A stretch of 64,000 nucleotides of DNA from assembly GCF_041395345.1 (NCBI RefSeq), contig NZ_JAWLAR010000015.1, forward strand, positions 47,196 to 111,195, given 5' to 3'. Source of the DNA: Dokdonella sp041395345. GTDB lineage: Bacteria > Pseudomonadota > Gammaproteobacteria > Xanthomonadales > Rhodanobacteraceae. This document shows positions 56,603 through 64,000 of the stretch, piece by piece (the first letter of the stretch is position 1; every line of letters begins with the position of its first letter). The notes under the pieces were generated by a model that saw nothing but the letters and a program-made list of their open reading frames with translations, ran no database searches and was not told the DNA's origin. Made by a program: the position numbers and the translations under genes.

Positions 56603-57243
56603 TGCCGCGCCCGCTGTCCCGCCTGGACCGTGTCCTGGTCGAAATCGAACGTGCCCTGGGCACGGCGCTGGATTCGCAGCCGGCCGCAAGTCGGCCCTCG
56701 CCTTCGGCCAATCTGGACGAGTCGGACCTTGACGACGCCGAACGCCGGCACGCGGCCGGACTCATGCGCGTCAACCATGTCGGCGAGGTCTGCGCACAGG
56801 CCTTGTATTCCGGGCAGGCTGCCGTGGCACGCGATGCGCAGGTCCGGCATCAGCTGCTTGAGGCCGCTTCCGAGGAGACCGACCACCTGGCCTGGTGTGG
56901 CGAGCGCCTTGAGCAACTCGGCGATCGACCGAGCCTGCTCAATCCGCTCTGGTATGGCGGTGCCTACGCGATAGGCGCCGCGGCCGGGCTGGTCAGCGAT
57001 CGCCTCAGCCTCGGTTTCGTCGTCGAGACCGAGCGCCAGGTCGAAGCCCATCTCGAAGGCCACCTGAGCAAGCTGCCGGAATCCGACCGGCGCAGCCGGG
57101 CGATTGTCAGCCAGATGAAGGAAGACGAGGCCCGCCATGCCGATCAGGCTCTGGCCGCCGGCGGCGCTGCCCTGCCGGAGCCGGTCAGGCGCGCAATGCG
57201 CTTCGCCGCGAATGTGATGCGTGCGGTGGCTTACAGGATCTAG
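56599..57243 (+). CDS. coq7: 2-polyprenyl-3-methyl-6-methoxy-1,4-benzoquinone monooxygenase
   Basis: 214 residues. The diiron carboxylate motifs of the Coq7/UbiF-replacing family are visible: MRVNHVGEVCAQALYSGQ, ASEETDHLAWCGERLEQLG and EDEARHADQALAAGG. It performs the final hydroxylation in ubiquinone synthesis. The neighbourhood speD-coq7-clp matches other gammaproteobacteria such as Pseudomonas. Translationally coupled to the Fe-S gene upstream. Confidence 0.93.
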   Translation: MMPRPLSRLDRVLVEIERALGTALDSQPAASRPSPSANLDESDLDDAERRHAAGLMRVNHVGEVCAQALYSGQAAVARDAQVRHQLLEAASEETDHLAWCGERLEQLGDRPSLLNPLWYGGAYAIGAAAGLVSDRLSLGFVVETERQVEAHLEGHLSKLPESDRRSRAIVSQMKEDEARHADQALAAGGAALPEPVRRAMRFAANVMRAVAYRI

Positions 57244-57383
57244 GGATTGGGGATTGGGGATTCGGAAAGGCCCGCCCATGGCTGGCTGGTCGTTCCTCGC
57301 ACCAGTCCGCGAATTCAGGAGTCGGACTCACGACGGCGCCGGCGAAACGACGACCTGCGTTTCCCAATCCCGAATCCCGAATC
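57243..57383. repeat. Imperfect inverted repeats of a GATTGGG unit
   Basis: GGATTGGGGATTGGGGATTC at 57244-57263 faces CCCAATCCCGAATCCCGAAT at 57363-57382, imperfectly complementary. Similar GGGATTGGGGATT repeats are common between genes in Xanthomonadales. It separates convergent coq7 and speD and could act as a REP-like or terminating structure. Confidence 0.6.
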
Positions 57384-57390
57384 ACGGCCT

Positions 57391-58176
57391 TCAGAGCAGA
57401 TTGCGGCCGTGGAACAGTTCCTCGATTTCGCGGCGCAGCAGGGAGCCGATGCGCTGGCGCTCCTTGTATGAAAGATCGTCGGAGTGCGCTTCGAACAGGT
57501 AGTTGTCGAGATTGAAGTCTCGAATGTGCATCTTCGTGTGGAACATGTTTTCCTGATACACGTTGACGTCGAACATGTCGTACTTCTGGCGAATGTGCTT
57601 GGCCAGATACTCCTGCACCGAGTTGATGCGGTGATCCATGTAGTGCTTGCGGCCCTTCACGTCGCGCGTGAATCCACGCACGCGGTAGTCGGCGATCACG
57701 ATGTCCGACTCGAAACTGTCGATCAGGAAGTTCAGCGCCTTGAGCGGCGAAATCACGCCACAGGTAGCGACGTCGATATCGGCACGGAATGTCGCGATTC
57801 CGTTGTGTGGGTGAGTTTCCGGATACGTGTGAACGGTAATGTGGCTCTTGTCCAGATGCGCAACCACGGCACCGGAAATCGTGTCGCGGCCGAGCTTCTC
57901 GACGACCGGCTCTTCGGAGATCAGGATGGTGACGCTGGCGCCCTGCGGGTCGTAGTCCTGGCGGGCGACGTTGAGGATGTTCGCACCGATGATATCGGCC
58001 ACGTCGGTCAGGATCGTGGTCAGGCGCTCGGCGTTGTAGGCCTCGTCGATGTATTCGATATAGCGCTGGCGCTGGTCTTCCGACACCGCATAGCAGATGT
58101 CGTAGATGTTGAAGCTCAACGCCTTTGTCAGGTTGTTGAAGCCTTGCAGACGCAAACGGGGAATGGGTTTGACCAC
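57391..58176 (-). CDS. speD: S-adenosylmethionine decarboxylase proenzyme
   Basis: 261 residues from a GTG at 58176, giving MVKPIPRLRLQGFNNLTKAL, the usual SpeD start, with GGAG upstream; longer frames are not credible. The self-cleavage serine is S111 in HLDKSHITVHTYPE, which becomes the pyruvoyl group. It supplies the aminopropyl donor for spermidine. It is divergent from clp. Confidence 0.95.
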   Translation of the reverse strand: MVKPIPRLRLQGFNNLTKALSFNIYDICYAVSEDQRQRYIEYIDEAYNAERLTTILTDVADIIGANILNVARQDYDPQGASVTILISEEPVVEKLGRDTISGAVVAHLDKSHITVHTYPETHPHNGIATFRADIDVATCGVISPLKALNFLIDSFESDIVIADYRVRGFTRDVKGRKHYMDHRINSVQEYLAKHIRQKYDMFDVNVYQENMFHTKMHIRDFNLDNYLFEAHSDDLSYKERQRIGSLLRREIEELFHGRNLL

Positions 58177-58581
58177 CGAATAGTTCTCCAGCCCGGACCC
58201 CGGGGAAACGGCGCGCATTATGGGCCAATAACCCAGGTGAATAAACCTTCGCCTCCGCGAGCCCGAATTCGACCTCGCATGAATGTCGGTCCCGAGCCCC
58301 GGAATCAGGGCGGGTGGGGCGCTTCCGGCGCAGGCGCCCGGCCGCTCCGGACGCTCGCATGCCAGCCCGGTTTCTGTGTCGCCTGTCGCGATCAGGCAGA
58401 CTGAAGTCGACGCTCGACCGGAATCGCCCCCTTGCGAAGGCGTCAAAAGCGCGTTGCCGACATCTGAAGGCCAAATTGCAATAAGATTGGTGACAAGCTG
58501 CGAATCAGGGGCGCAGTCGATGGAATTTTCCAACCGGTTATGCGCTGCGTAATCGGCGCCATGGGAGAAAATTGCGTGAAA

Positions 58582-59289
58582 ATGGCAGATTTTCGATACA
58601 CCCTGCAACGTAATGTTTCAAAGGTGCAGGCACCACCGTCGCTGATCCCGGATCGGGAGGCGATGGAGAAGTTCCTTGGCATGTGTCATCGCCGACGCTA
58701 TCCGAACAAGACCGCAATTATCCGGCCTGGTGATTCCGCCAATATCCTCTACTACGTCATCGACGGCTCGCTGACGGTTTCCTCGGAAGACGAGGAAGGT
58801 CGCGAGTTGATCCTCACCTATCTCAACCGAGGCGAATTCATCGGTGAAATGGGACTCTTCGTCGAGACACCGCGGCGCGAAGTCATGGTGCGTACGCGCA
58901 CGCCCTGCGAACTGGCCGAGATCGGCTACGAGCGCATGTTCAACCTGTTCGAAGGCCCGCTCAAGGAGGAGTGCCCGAAGATCCTGTTCGCAATCGGCTC
59001 GCAGTTGACCAATCGACTGCTGCACACCAGCCGCAAGGTCAGCCGCCTGGCGTTCATGGATGTCACCGGCCGGGTCGGCAAGACCCTGATCGACCTGACC
59101 AACGAGCCCGATGCAATGACCCACCCGCTGGGAACGCAGATCCGCATTTCGCGTCAGGAAATCAGCCGCATCGTGGGATGCTCGCGCGAGATGGTCGGGC
59201 GCGTGCTCAAGCAGCTTGAAGAGCAGCGCATGATCGATGTATCGGGCAAGACGATCGTCGTGCTGGGTCGCCGCGCCGAACCGCAATAG
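58582..59289 (+). CDS. clp: Clp/CRP-family global regulator
   Basis: 235 residues from the ATG at 58582; ATG 58561 is an alternative. N-terminal cNMP-binding fold (LTYLNRGEFIGEMGLFVETP, RREVMVRTRTPCELAEI) and C-terminal HTH (LGTQIRISRQEISRIVGCSR, EMVGRVLKQLEEQRMI). In the phosphate-binding cassette the position of CRP S83 is a glutamate (RREV), like Xanthomonas Clp, which binds cyclic di-GMP rather than cAMP. Gene order clp-HAD-trpC and divergent speD follows the Pseudomonas vfr region. Confidence 0.9.
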   Translation: MADFRYTLQRNVSKVQAPPSLIPDREAMEKFLGMCHRRRYPNKTAIIRPGDSANILYYVIDGSLTVSSEDEEGRELILTYLNRGEFIGEMGLFVETPRREVMVRTRTPCELAEIGYERMFNLFEGPLKEECPKILFAIGSQLTNRLLHTSRKVSRLAFMDVTGRVGKTLIDLTNEPDAMTHPLGTQIRISRQEISRIVGCSREMVGRVLKQLEEQRMIDVSGKTIVVLGRRAEPQ

Positions 59290-59308
59290 CGCGGACTGCA
59301 AGCCCGGC

Positions 59309-60013
59309 TCAGAACCAGTTGACCTGCCTGGCGTCCCGCCCCAGCGCCTGGCGGACGCGCAGGGCCGTATGCGCGTCGGCATTGACCAGCACCGCTTCGC
59401 GCGCACGCTTCAGCATCGGGATGTCGCGCGCCGAATCGCTGTAGGCCAGGTCCCATGGCTCCTCGATGCCGCGCAGTGCAATCTGCGCGGGCTTCACCGA
59501 GCCAATGTTGTGCACGCGTTTGCGCATGCCGAGCCGGCCAGGGCGCAGTTGCGAAGCGATGATCTCGAGATCCGGCAGGCCGATTGCGTCAAAGATGGCC
59601 CGAACCAGACTTTCCTCGCAGCCGGTGACGATGATGACGCGATCACCCTCGACGATGTGACGGCGCATCGCGCTGATTCCTTCGCGAATGAAGATGCGTG
59701 GCATGCCGACGAGGTCGCGAGCGAAGTCGCGTGCCAGCGCCTCGAAGCGGGATGCGCCGACCCCGAGCAGGCTGATGCGCACGAAGACGCCAAGGATCGG
59801 CATGCGCAACGCGCGAATGGCGTAAAAGGGCAGCAGCAGCGGAAACACGATCAGTGCGATCGACAGCCGCCACCACGATGCTTTCAGGCGCGCGCGGACA
59901 AACCGCGAAAACGCGTCACCGCGCATGAGCACGCCGTCGAAGTCGAACAGGACGACACGCGCGCCCTTCTCTGTCGCGAGCGCGCTCGCGATCTCTCCCA
60001 CTCGCGCGTCCAT
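59309..60013 (-). CDS. HAD-superfamily hydrolase (membrane-associated HAD-IB)
   Basis: 234 residues. HAD motif I FDFDGVLMRGDAFSRFV, motif II IIVTGCEES, and motifs III-IV near GSVKPAQIALRG and YSDSARDIPML. A hydrophobic segment (LSIALIVFPLLLPFYAIRAL) sits after motif I in the cap, resembling HAD-IB phosphatases associated with membranes. Its ATG overlaps the trpC stop by one base (TGATG), so it is cotranslated with trpC. The substrate is unknown. Confidence 0.87.
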   Translation of the reverse strand: MDARVGEIASALATEKGARVVLFDFDGVLMRGDAFSRFVRARLKASWWRLSIALIVFPLLLPFYAIRALRMPILGVFVRISLLGVGASRFEALARDFARDLVGMPRIFIREGISAMRRHIVEGDRVIIVTGCEESLVRAIFDAIGLPDLEIIASQLRPGRLGMRKRVHNIGSVKPAQIALRGIEEPWDLAYSDSARDIPMLKRAREAVLVNADAHTALRVRQALGRDARQVNWF

Positions 60014-60807
60014 CAGGCGCTGAAGAACAACTGCTTGAGCGCGGCGCCGGGATCGGCGGCACGCATGAAGGTCTCGCCGACCAGGAACGCATCGATACCG
60101 ACTCCACGCAACCGCGCTACTTCGGCCGGCGTCGCGATGCCGCTCTCGCTGACCAGCAGGCGGTCCTGTGGCGCGCGTGCGCGCAGATTCACGCTGGTCT
60201 CGAGAGAGACCTCGAAGCTTCTGAGATTGCGGTTGTTGATGCCAATCAACGGCGCGGGCACTTCGAGCGCACGACCGAGTTCTTCCTCGTCGTGTACCTC
60301 GACAAGCACATCCAGATCCAGCTCGGCAGCGAGAAGGCTCAAGTCGAGAAGGGAGGCGTCGTCCAGCGCCGCCACGATCAGCAGGATGCAGTCGGCACCG
60401 ATCGCGCGCGCTTCATAGACCTGGTACGGGTCGATCGTGAAGTCCTTGCGCAGGACCGGCAGCGAACACGCCGACCGCGCCTGACGCAGGTAGTCCTCAT
60501 GCCCCAGGAAAAAGTCGGCATCGGTCAGCACCGACAGGCAGGCGGCACCGCCCTGCTCGTAGCTGCGCGCGATGTCGGCAGGATGAAATGCCTCGCGAAT
60601 CACGCCCTTGCTCGGACTGGCCTTCTTGATCTCGGCGATCACCGCAGGCTGGCCGGCTTCGATCCTCGACTCGATGGCCGCAGCGAATCCACGCGTGTCG
60701 GGCAGCTCGGCGACGCGCGCCATCAACTCGTTCAGACTGAGCCTGGCGTTGCGCTCGGTGATTTCCTCGACCTTGCGGGCAAGAATGCGGTCCAGAATGT
60801 CGCTCAT
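60013..60807 (-). CDS. trpC: Indole-3-glycerol phosphate synthase
   Basis: 264 residues from the ATG at 60807. TrpC barrel with AVIAEIKKASPSKGVIREAF, ACLSVLTDADFFLGHEDYLR, PVLRKDFTIDPYQVYEARAI and LIGINNRNLRSFEV. Catalyses ring closure to indole-3-glycerol phosphate in tryptophan synthesis. Follows trpD by 125 bp on the same strand. Confidence 0.96.
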   Translation of the reverse strand: MSDILDRILARKVEEITERNARLSLNELMARVAELPDTRGFAAAIESRIEAGQPAVIAEIKKASPSKGVIREAFHPADIARSYEQGGAACLSVLTDADFFLGHEDYLRQARSACSLPVLRKDFTIDPYQVYEARAIGADCILLIVAALDDASLLDLSLLAAELDLDVLVEVHDEEELGRALEVPAPLIGINNRNLRSFEVSLETSVNLRARAPQDRLLVSESGIATPAEVARLRGVGIDAFLVGETFMRAADPGAALKQLFFSA

Positions 60808-60932
60808 CGGTTCCCCTGCTCCAAAATGCATACCTGTAGGAAGCGGCTTCAGCCGCGGTGCTCGTGCCATGTATATCCAACGATGCCCATCGCATCCAAG
60901 GTCCGTCCGTGACCCGGTCGAAAAGCCGCGCC

Positions 60933-61976
60933 CTACATGGATTTTTTCCCGGCCAGTTGCCGCGTCGTGCGCACGAAATTTTCCAGCTTCGCCCGCGCCG
61001 CACCGCTTTCGATGGCATTTCGGGCCAGCTCGATGCCCTCGGCGATCGAGCCGGCCGCATTCGCCGCATACAGCGCCGCGCCGGCATTCAGGCTGACAAT
61101 GTCACGGGCCGCGCCGGGCCGGTTTTCCAGCGCCTCGAGCACGCGCTCGCGCGACTGGTCGGCATTCTCGACGCGCAGCTGCGCGCCGGATGCCGTTGCA
61201 AACCCGAACTGTTCGGGATGCACTTCGTACTCGTTGACGACGCCATTGCGCAACTCGCCCACCAGGGTCGCCGCACCCAGAGATATTTCGTCCATGCCGT
61301 CCTTGCCCCAGACCACGAGTGCGTGCTTCGCGCCGAGCTGCCTGAGTACTCGCACAAGGATGCCGACCAGATCGGGATGGAAAACGCCGAGCAGGATATT
61401 CGGTGCTCCGGCCGGATTGGTCAGCGGCCCGAGTATGTTGAACAGCGTGCGCACGCCCATTTCCCGGCGCACCGGGGCAACCGCCTTCATGGCCGGATGA
61501 TGGATCGGCGCAAACATGAATCCGATGCCGACCCGCTCGATACATTGCGCCACCTGGGTGGGCTGCAATTCGATCGCCGCACCGAGCGCCTCGAGCACGT
61601 CGGCACTGCCGGACTTCGAGGAAACGCTGCGGTTGCCGTGCTTGGCCACGCGTGCGCCCGCTGCCGCGACGACGAACATGCTGGCCGTCGAAATGTTGAA
61701 ACTGTTGCCGCCATCTCCACCGGTGCCGACGATATCCACGAAATTTTCGCGATCGGCCACGACGACCGGCGCAGCCAGCTCACGCATGACCTCGGCAGCG
61801 GCACTGATCTCGCCAATGCTTTCCTTCTTCACGCGTAAACCGGTCAGGATTGCCGCGATCATGGCGTCGGACACCTCCCCACGCATGATCTGACGCATCA
61901 GGTCGACCATCTCGTCCGGAAAGATCTCGCGATGTTCGATCGCGCGCTGCAGGGCCTGTTGTGGCGTTATCGACAT
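60933..61976 (-). CDS. trpD: Anthranilate phosphoribosyltransferase
   Basis: 347 residues. Motifs include FVDIVGTGGDGGNSFNISTA, VAKHGNRSVSSKSGSADVLE and VRTLFNILGPLTNPAGAPNI. It transfers phosphoribose to anthranilate. A 133-bp gap separates it from trpG upstream. Confidence 0.96.
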   Translation of the reverse strand: MSITPQQALQRAIEHREIFPDEMVDLMRQIMRGEVSDAMIAAILTGLRVKKESIGEISAAAEVMRELAAPVVVADRENFVDIVGTGGDGGNSFNISTASMFVVAAAGARVAKHGNRSVSSKSGSADVLEALGAAIELQPTQVAQCIERVGIGFMFAPIHHPAMKAVAPVRREMGVRTLFNILGPLTNPAGAPNILLGVFHPDLVGILVRVLRQLGAKHALVVWGKDGMDEISLGAATLVGELRNGVVNEYEVHPEQFGFATASGAQLRVENADQSRERVLEALENRPGAARDIVSLNAGAALYAANAAGSIAEGIELARNAIESGAARAKLENFVRTTRQLAGKKSM

Positions 61977-62109
61977 GTCGGTTTCGTCTCTATCGCTTCC
62001 GCAGGAGCGTCTTCAGGCGCGATGCTTTTCCGGAGCGCATCGTCGAAGGGCTTCGCGCCTGACGGCGCTCCTGCGCCGGTGCCGGCGAATGCGTAGATGT
62101 TGCGCGCGC

Positions 62110-62688
62110 TCATCGATTCAGAAAATTCTTCAACAACGCATGCCCATGCTGGGTCAGGATCGACTCGGGGTGGAACTGCACGCCTTCAACGTCGAGATCG
62201 CGATGACGGAATCCCATGATCTCGTCGCGGCTGCCGTCGGCGTTTTCGGTCCAGGCGGTGACTTCGAGGCAATCGGGCAGCGAATCCTTCTCGACGACGA
62301 GCGAATGATAGCGGGTCGCCTCGAACGGATTGGGAAGATCCCGAAACACACCCTTGCCGGTGTGATGGATCATCGAGGTCTTGCCATGCATGATCTGGCG
62401 CGCACGCACGACCTTGCCACCGAAGGCCTGGCCGATCGCCTGGTGGCCCAGGCAGACCCCGAAGATGGGAACCTCCGCGGAAAGCTGCTTCAGCACCTCG
62501 AGCGAGACACCTGCTTCATTGGGCGTGCACGGGCCGGGAGAGATGACGATGGTGGTCGGATTCAAAGCCGCAATCTCGGCGGCAGTCAGCTCGTCATTGC
62601 GTATGACCTTCACCTCCTCACCGAGCTCGCCGAAGTACTGGACGAGGTTGAAGGTGAAGCTGTCGTAGTTGTCGATCATCAGCAACAT
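62110..62688 (-). CDS. trpG: Anthranilate synthase glutamine amidotransferase subunit
   Basis: 192 residues: IDNYDSFTFNLVQYFGELGE, GPCTPNEAG, the nucleophile in FGVCLGHQAIGQAFGG, and the His/Glu pair VQFHPESIL. It provides ammonia to TrpE. trpE itself is not within 1.3 kb upstream in the window. Single-subunit amidotransferase of the TrpG/PabA type. Confidence 0.95.
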   Translation of the reverse strand: MLLMIDNYDSFTFNLVQYFGELGEEVKVIRNDELTAAEIAALNPTTIVISPGPCTPNEAGVSLEVLKQLSAEVPIFGVCLGHQAIGQAFGGKVVRARQIMHGKTSMIHHTGKGVFRDLPNPFEATRYHSLVVEKDSLPDCLEVTAWTENADGSRDEIMGFRHRDLDVEGVQFHPESILTQHGHALLKNFLNR

Positions 62689-63037
62689 GGCAGGGCCCGG
62701 AATTTCTGGTGGACTGTAGCGTTTACTTGGGAATTGGATCGCGAAGTGGATCGGGGTGCTGGCCCGAAATGAGATCCATGGTGGCTACATGGATCGATTG
62801 AGGGCCAAGTTCAGCGCCGCGAGACCGAGCGAGGCATTCCCGAAGTAAGCGTTGCAGTTCACCAATGACCGTGCGCGCCGCACAATCGCTTGCCGTCGGA
62901 AACGGCCGCCGATTGTATAGGTGATGCGGCCGCCACTCCATCTCGACATGCCCGCTAGCCGGGGATCAGGCCTGTAGTGGATCAGCGCAAGAGCCCGGAG
63001 CGGATTCGTCCAGGTTGCGGCCGGCTCATTCGTGTCC
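62689..63037. other. Non-coding gap
   Basis: The 349 bp between trpG and the RIO kinase gene show short antisense frames only, with no family I can recognise and no leader-peptide-like Trp run upstream of trpG. Confidence 0.5.
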
Positions 63038-63895
63038 TCAGTCGCCGGCTGCGGCCTCTTCGCGGCCCTGCTGTCGAATGAGCGCTTCCTGACGCGCATC
63101 CTCGATCGACCACAGCACCATGTCGACATCGGCGGTGTGCTCGTCGAACACGAACTTGCCGGTCAATTCGTGATCGGGTCGCAAGTCGCCCTTTTCGAAC
63201 AGGGCCCACATTTCCTCGCCAAAATGCAGGTCCTTGAGCTCCGGGGCATAGGCGCCCAGACAGCGTCGCAGGTTGTGCACATCGCGCAGCAGCATGGCGC
63301 GCGCCGAATTGTTGCCGGTGGCGTTGATCACCTGCGGAAAATCGATCAGCACCGGACCCTCGGCGTCGACCAGAACGTTGTAGCCCGAGAGGTCTCCATG
63401 GATCAGGCCCAGGCACAGCATGCGCACCACGTCGCGGATCAGGGCCGCGTGCATGTCGCGCGCCTGTTGGGGCTCGAGGTCGATGTCGTCGAGCCGCGGC
63501 GCGCTGCGTCCTTCCGCATCGCAGACCAGTTCCATCAGCAACACGCCGTTGGTGTAGTTGACTGGCCGGGGTACGCGCAGGCCAGCCCCGTACAACTGAT
63601 AGAGGACATCGACTTCGGTGTTCTTCCAGGCCGCTTCCTGCTCGCGCTTGCCAAACTTGCTGGCCTTGCCGACCGCCCGCGCCTTGCGGCTGCCTCGCAG
63701 CTTGCGTCCTTCCTCATACTGCACGCGCGCCTGGAAGCTGCGCTGACCCATGTCCTTGTAGACCTTGGCGCACAACACCTCATCACCGCGTCGGACCACG
63801 TAGACCGCGGCCTCCTTGCCACTCTTCAGCGGCCGCAGGACGGCATCGATCACGCCATCATCGATCAGCGGCTGCAAGCCCGCGGGGATTTTCAT
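63038..63895 (-). CDS. RIO-type serine/threonine protein kinase
   Basis: 285 residues from the ATG at 63895; a start 32 codons upstream is possible. RIO kinase signatures: LKSGKEAAVYVVRRGDEVLC with the ATP-site lysine region, GLIHGDLSGYNVLVDAEG (catalytic HGDLS..N) and PVLIDFPQVINA (metal DF). Bacterial RIO1-like enzymes are of unknown physiological role. The C-terminus is Asp/Glu-rich (DMVLWSIEDARQEAL). Confidence 0.9.
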   Translation of the reverse strand: MKIPAGLQPLIDDGVIDAVLRPLKSGKEAAVYVVRRGDEVLCAKVYKDMGQRSFQARVQYEEGRKLRGSRKARAVGKASKFGKREQEAAWKNTEVDVLYQLYGAGLRVPRPVNYTNGVLLMELVCDAEGRSAPRLDDIDLEPQQARDMHAALIRDVVRMLCLGLIHGDLSGYNVLVDAEGPVLIDFPQVINATGNNSARAMLLRDVHNLRRCLGAYAPELKDLHFGEEMWALFEKGDLRPDHELTGKFVFDEHTADVDMVLWSIEDARQEALIRQQGREEAAAGD

Positions 63896-64000
63896 TTGGC
63901 GACGGATCGTCCTTCCAGGAACATGCAGTTTGACTGTGCGGATGCCGATCCGCAATTGACCGGCCTGGCCGTGCAGCAGTGGACCGGGCACGGCTCGACC

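Noticed and set aside
54809..56689. 626-codon frame that would extend L13 upstream
   Set aside because: The first 480 residues are antisense to the iron-sulphur gene; the L13 ATG at 55237 is standard.
62785..63129. Frame between trpG and the RIO kinase
   Set aside because: No start signal or recognisable family, and its composition differs from nearby genes.

Overview
The window looks like a chromosomal segment of a high-GC gammaproteobacterium of the Lysobacterales/Xanthomonadales (Rhodanobacteraceae-like). This rests on four observations: a Clp-like CRP protein in the conserved trpG-trpD-trpC / clp / speD / coq7 neighbourhood; the zapA-6S RNA-fau and ygfB-pepP blocks; a cydP-cydA-cydB-cydX operon; and many secreted proteins sharing a short LFxxGF[DE] motif. 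The assignment is inferred from gene content, not from a database search.

Layout. 1-6.9 kb: a truncated wHTH-TPR transmembrane regulator, an exported amidohydrolase, a small exported protein, and an AhpD-like gene divergent from an AraC regulator. 7-16.2 kb: an iron-acquisition region. A TonB-dependent siderophore receptor and a PKHD-type dioxygenase (+ strand) face a five-gene minus-strand operon (PepSY membrane protein, DUF2271, DUF4198, ApbE, membrane-anchored flavodoxin/ferredoxin-reductase-type protein). Both transcription units are preceded by nearly the same 19-bp Fur-like site, and the DUF2271 protein carries an ApbE flavinylation motif. A small inverted-repeat element and an IS110 fragment lie between them.

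16.2-26.4 kb: an accessory region with two diverged YchJ-like genes, two almost identical glutamine amidotransferase genes (a copied block that carries the 3' end of a glycosyltransferase gene), secreted repeat proteins, a collagen-like protein and a protein with an IPTL-CTERM-like tail. 26.8-38 kb: an EF-G with features of the spd/mitochondrial type, an acyltransferase, a VOC protein, a HipA-like kinase/DUF3037 pair, a cupredoxin-like protein and a giant Lhr helicase.

38-47.8 kb: a housekeeping block (rpiA, EVE, fau, 6S RNA, zapA, zapB-like; ygfB, pepP; NlpC/P60) plus a 1.5-kb-residue sensor with intact GGDEF and EAL motifs. 48-54 kb: two tandem paralogous secreted proteins, each followed by a cydX sequence (one truncated, one intact), a second copy of the inverted-repeat element, and the cytochrome bd operon. 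54-64 kb: tRNA-Gln, rpsI-rplM, a glycolate-oxidase-type Fe-S protein with coq7, speD, clp, a HAD gene with trpC-trpD-trpG, and a RIO-type kinase.

The most unusual features are the Fur-linked flavinylation operon, the cydX/secreted-gene tandem duplication, the 44-bp inverted-repeat element, the recently homogenised amidotransferase block, and the recurrent LFxxGF[DE] motif in exported proteins.
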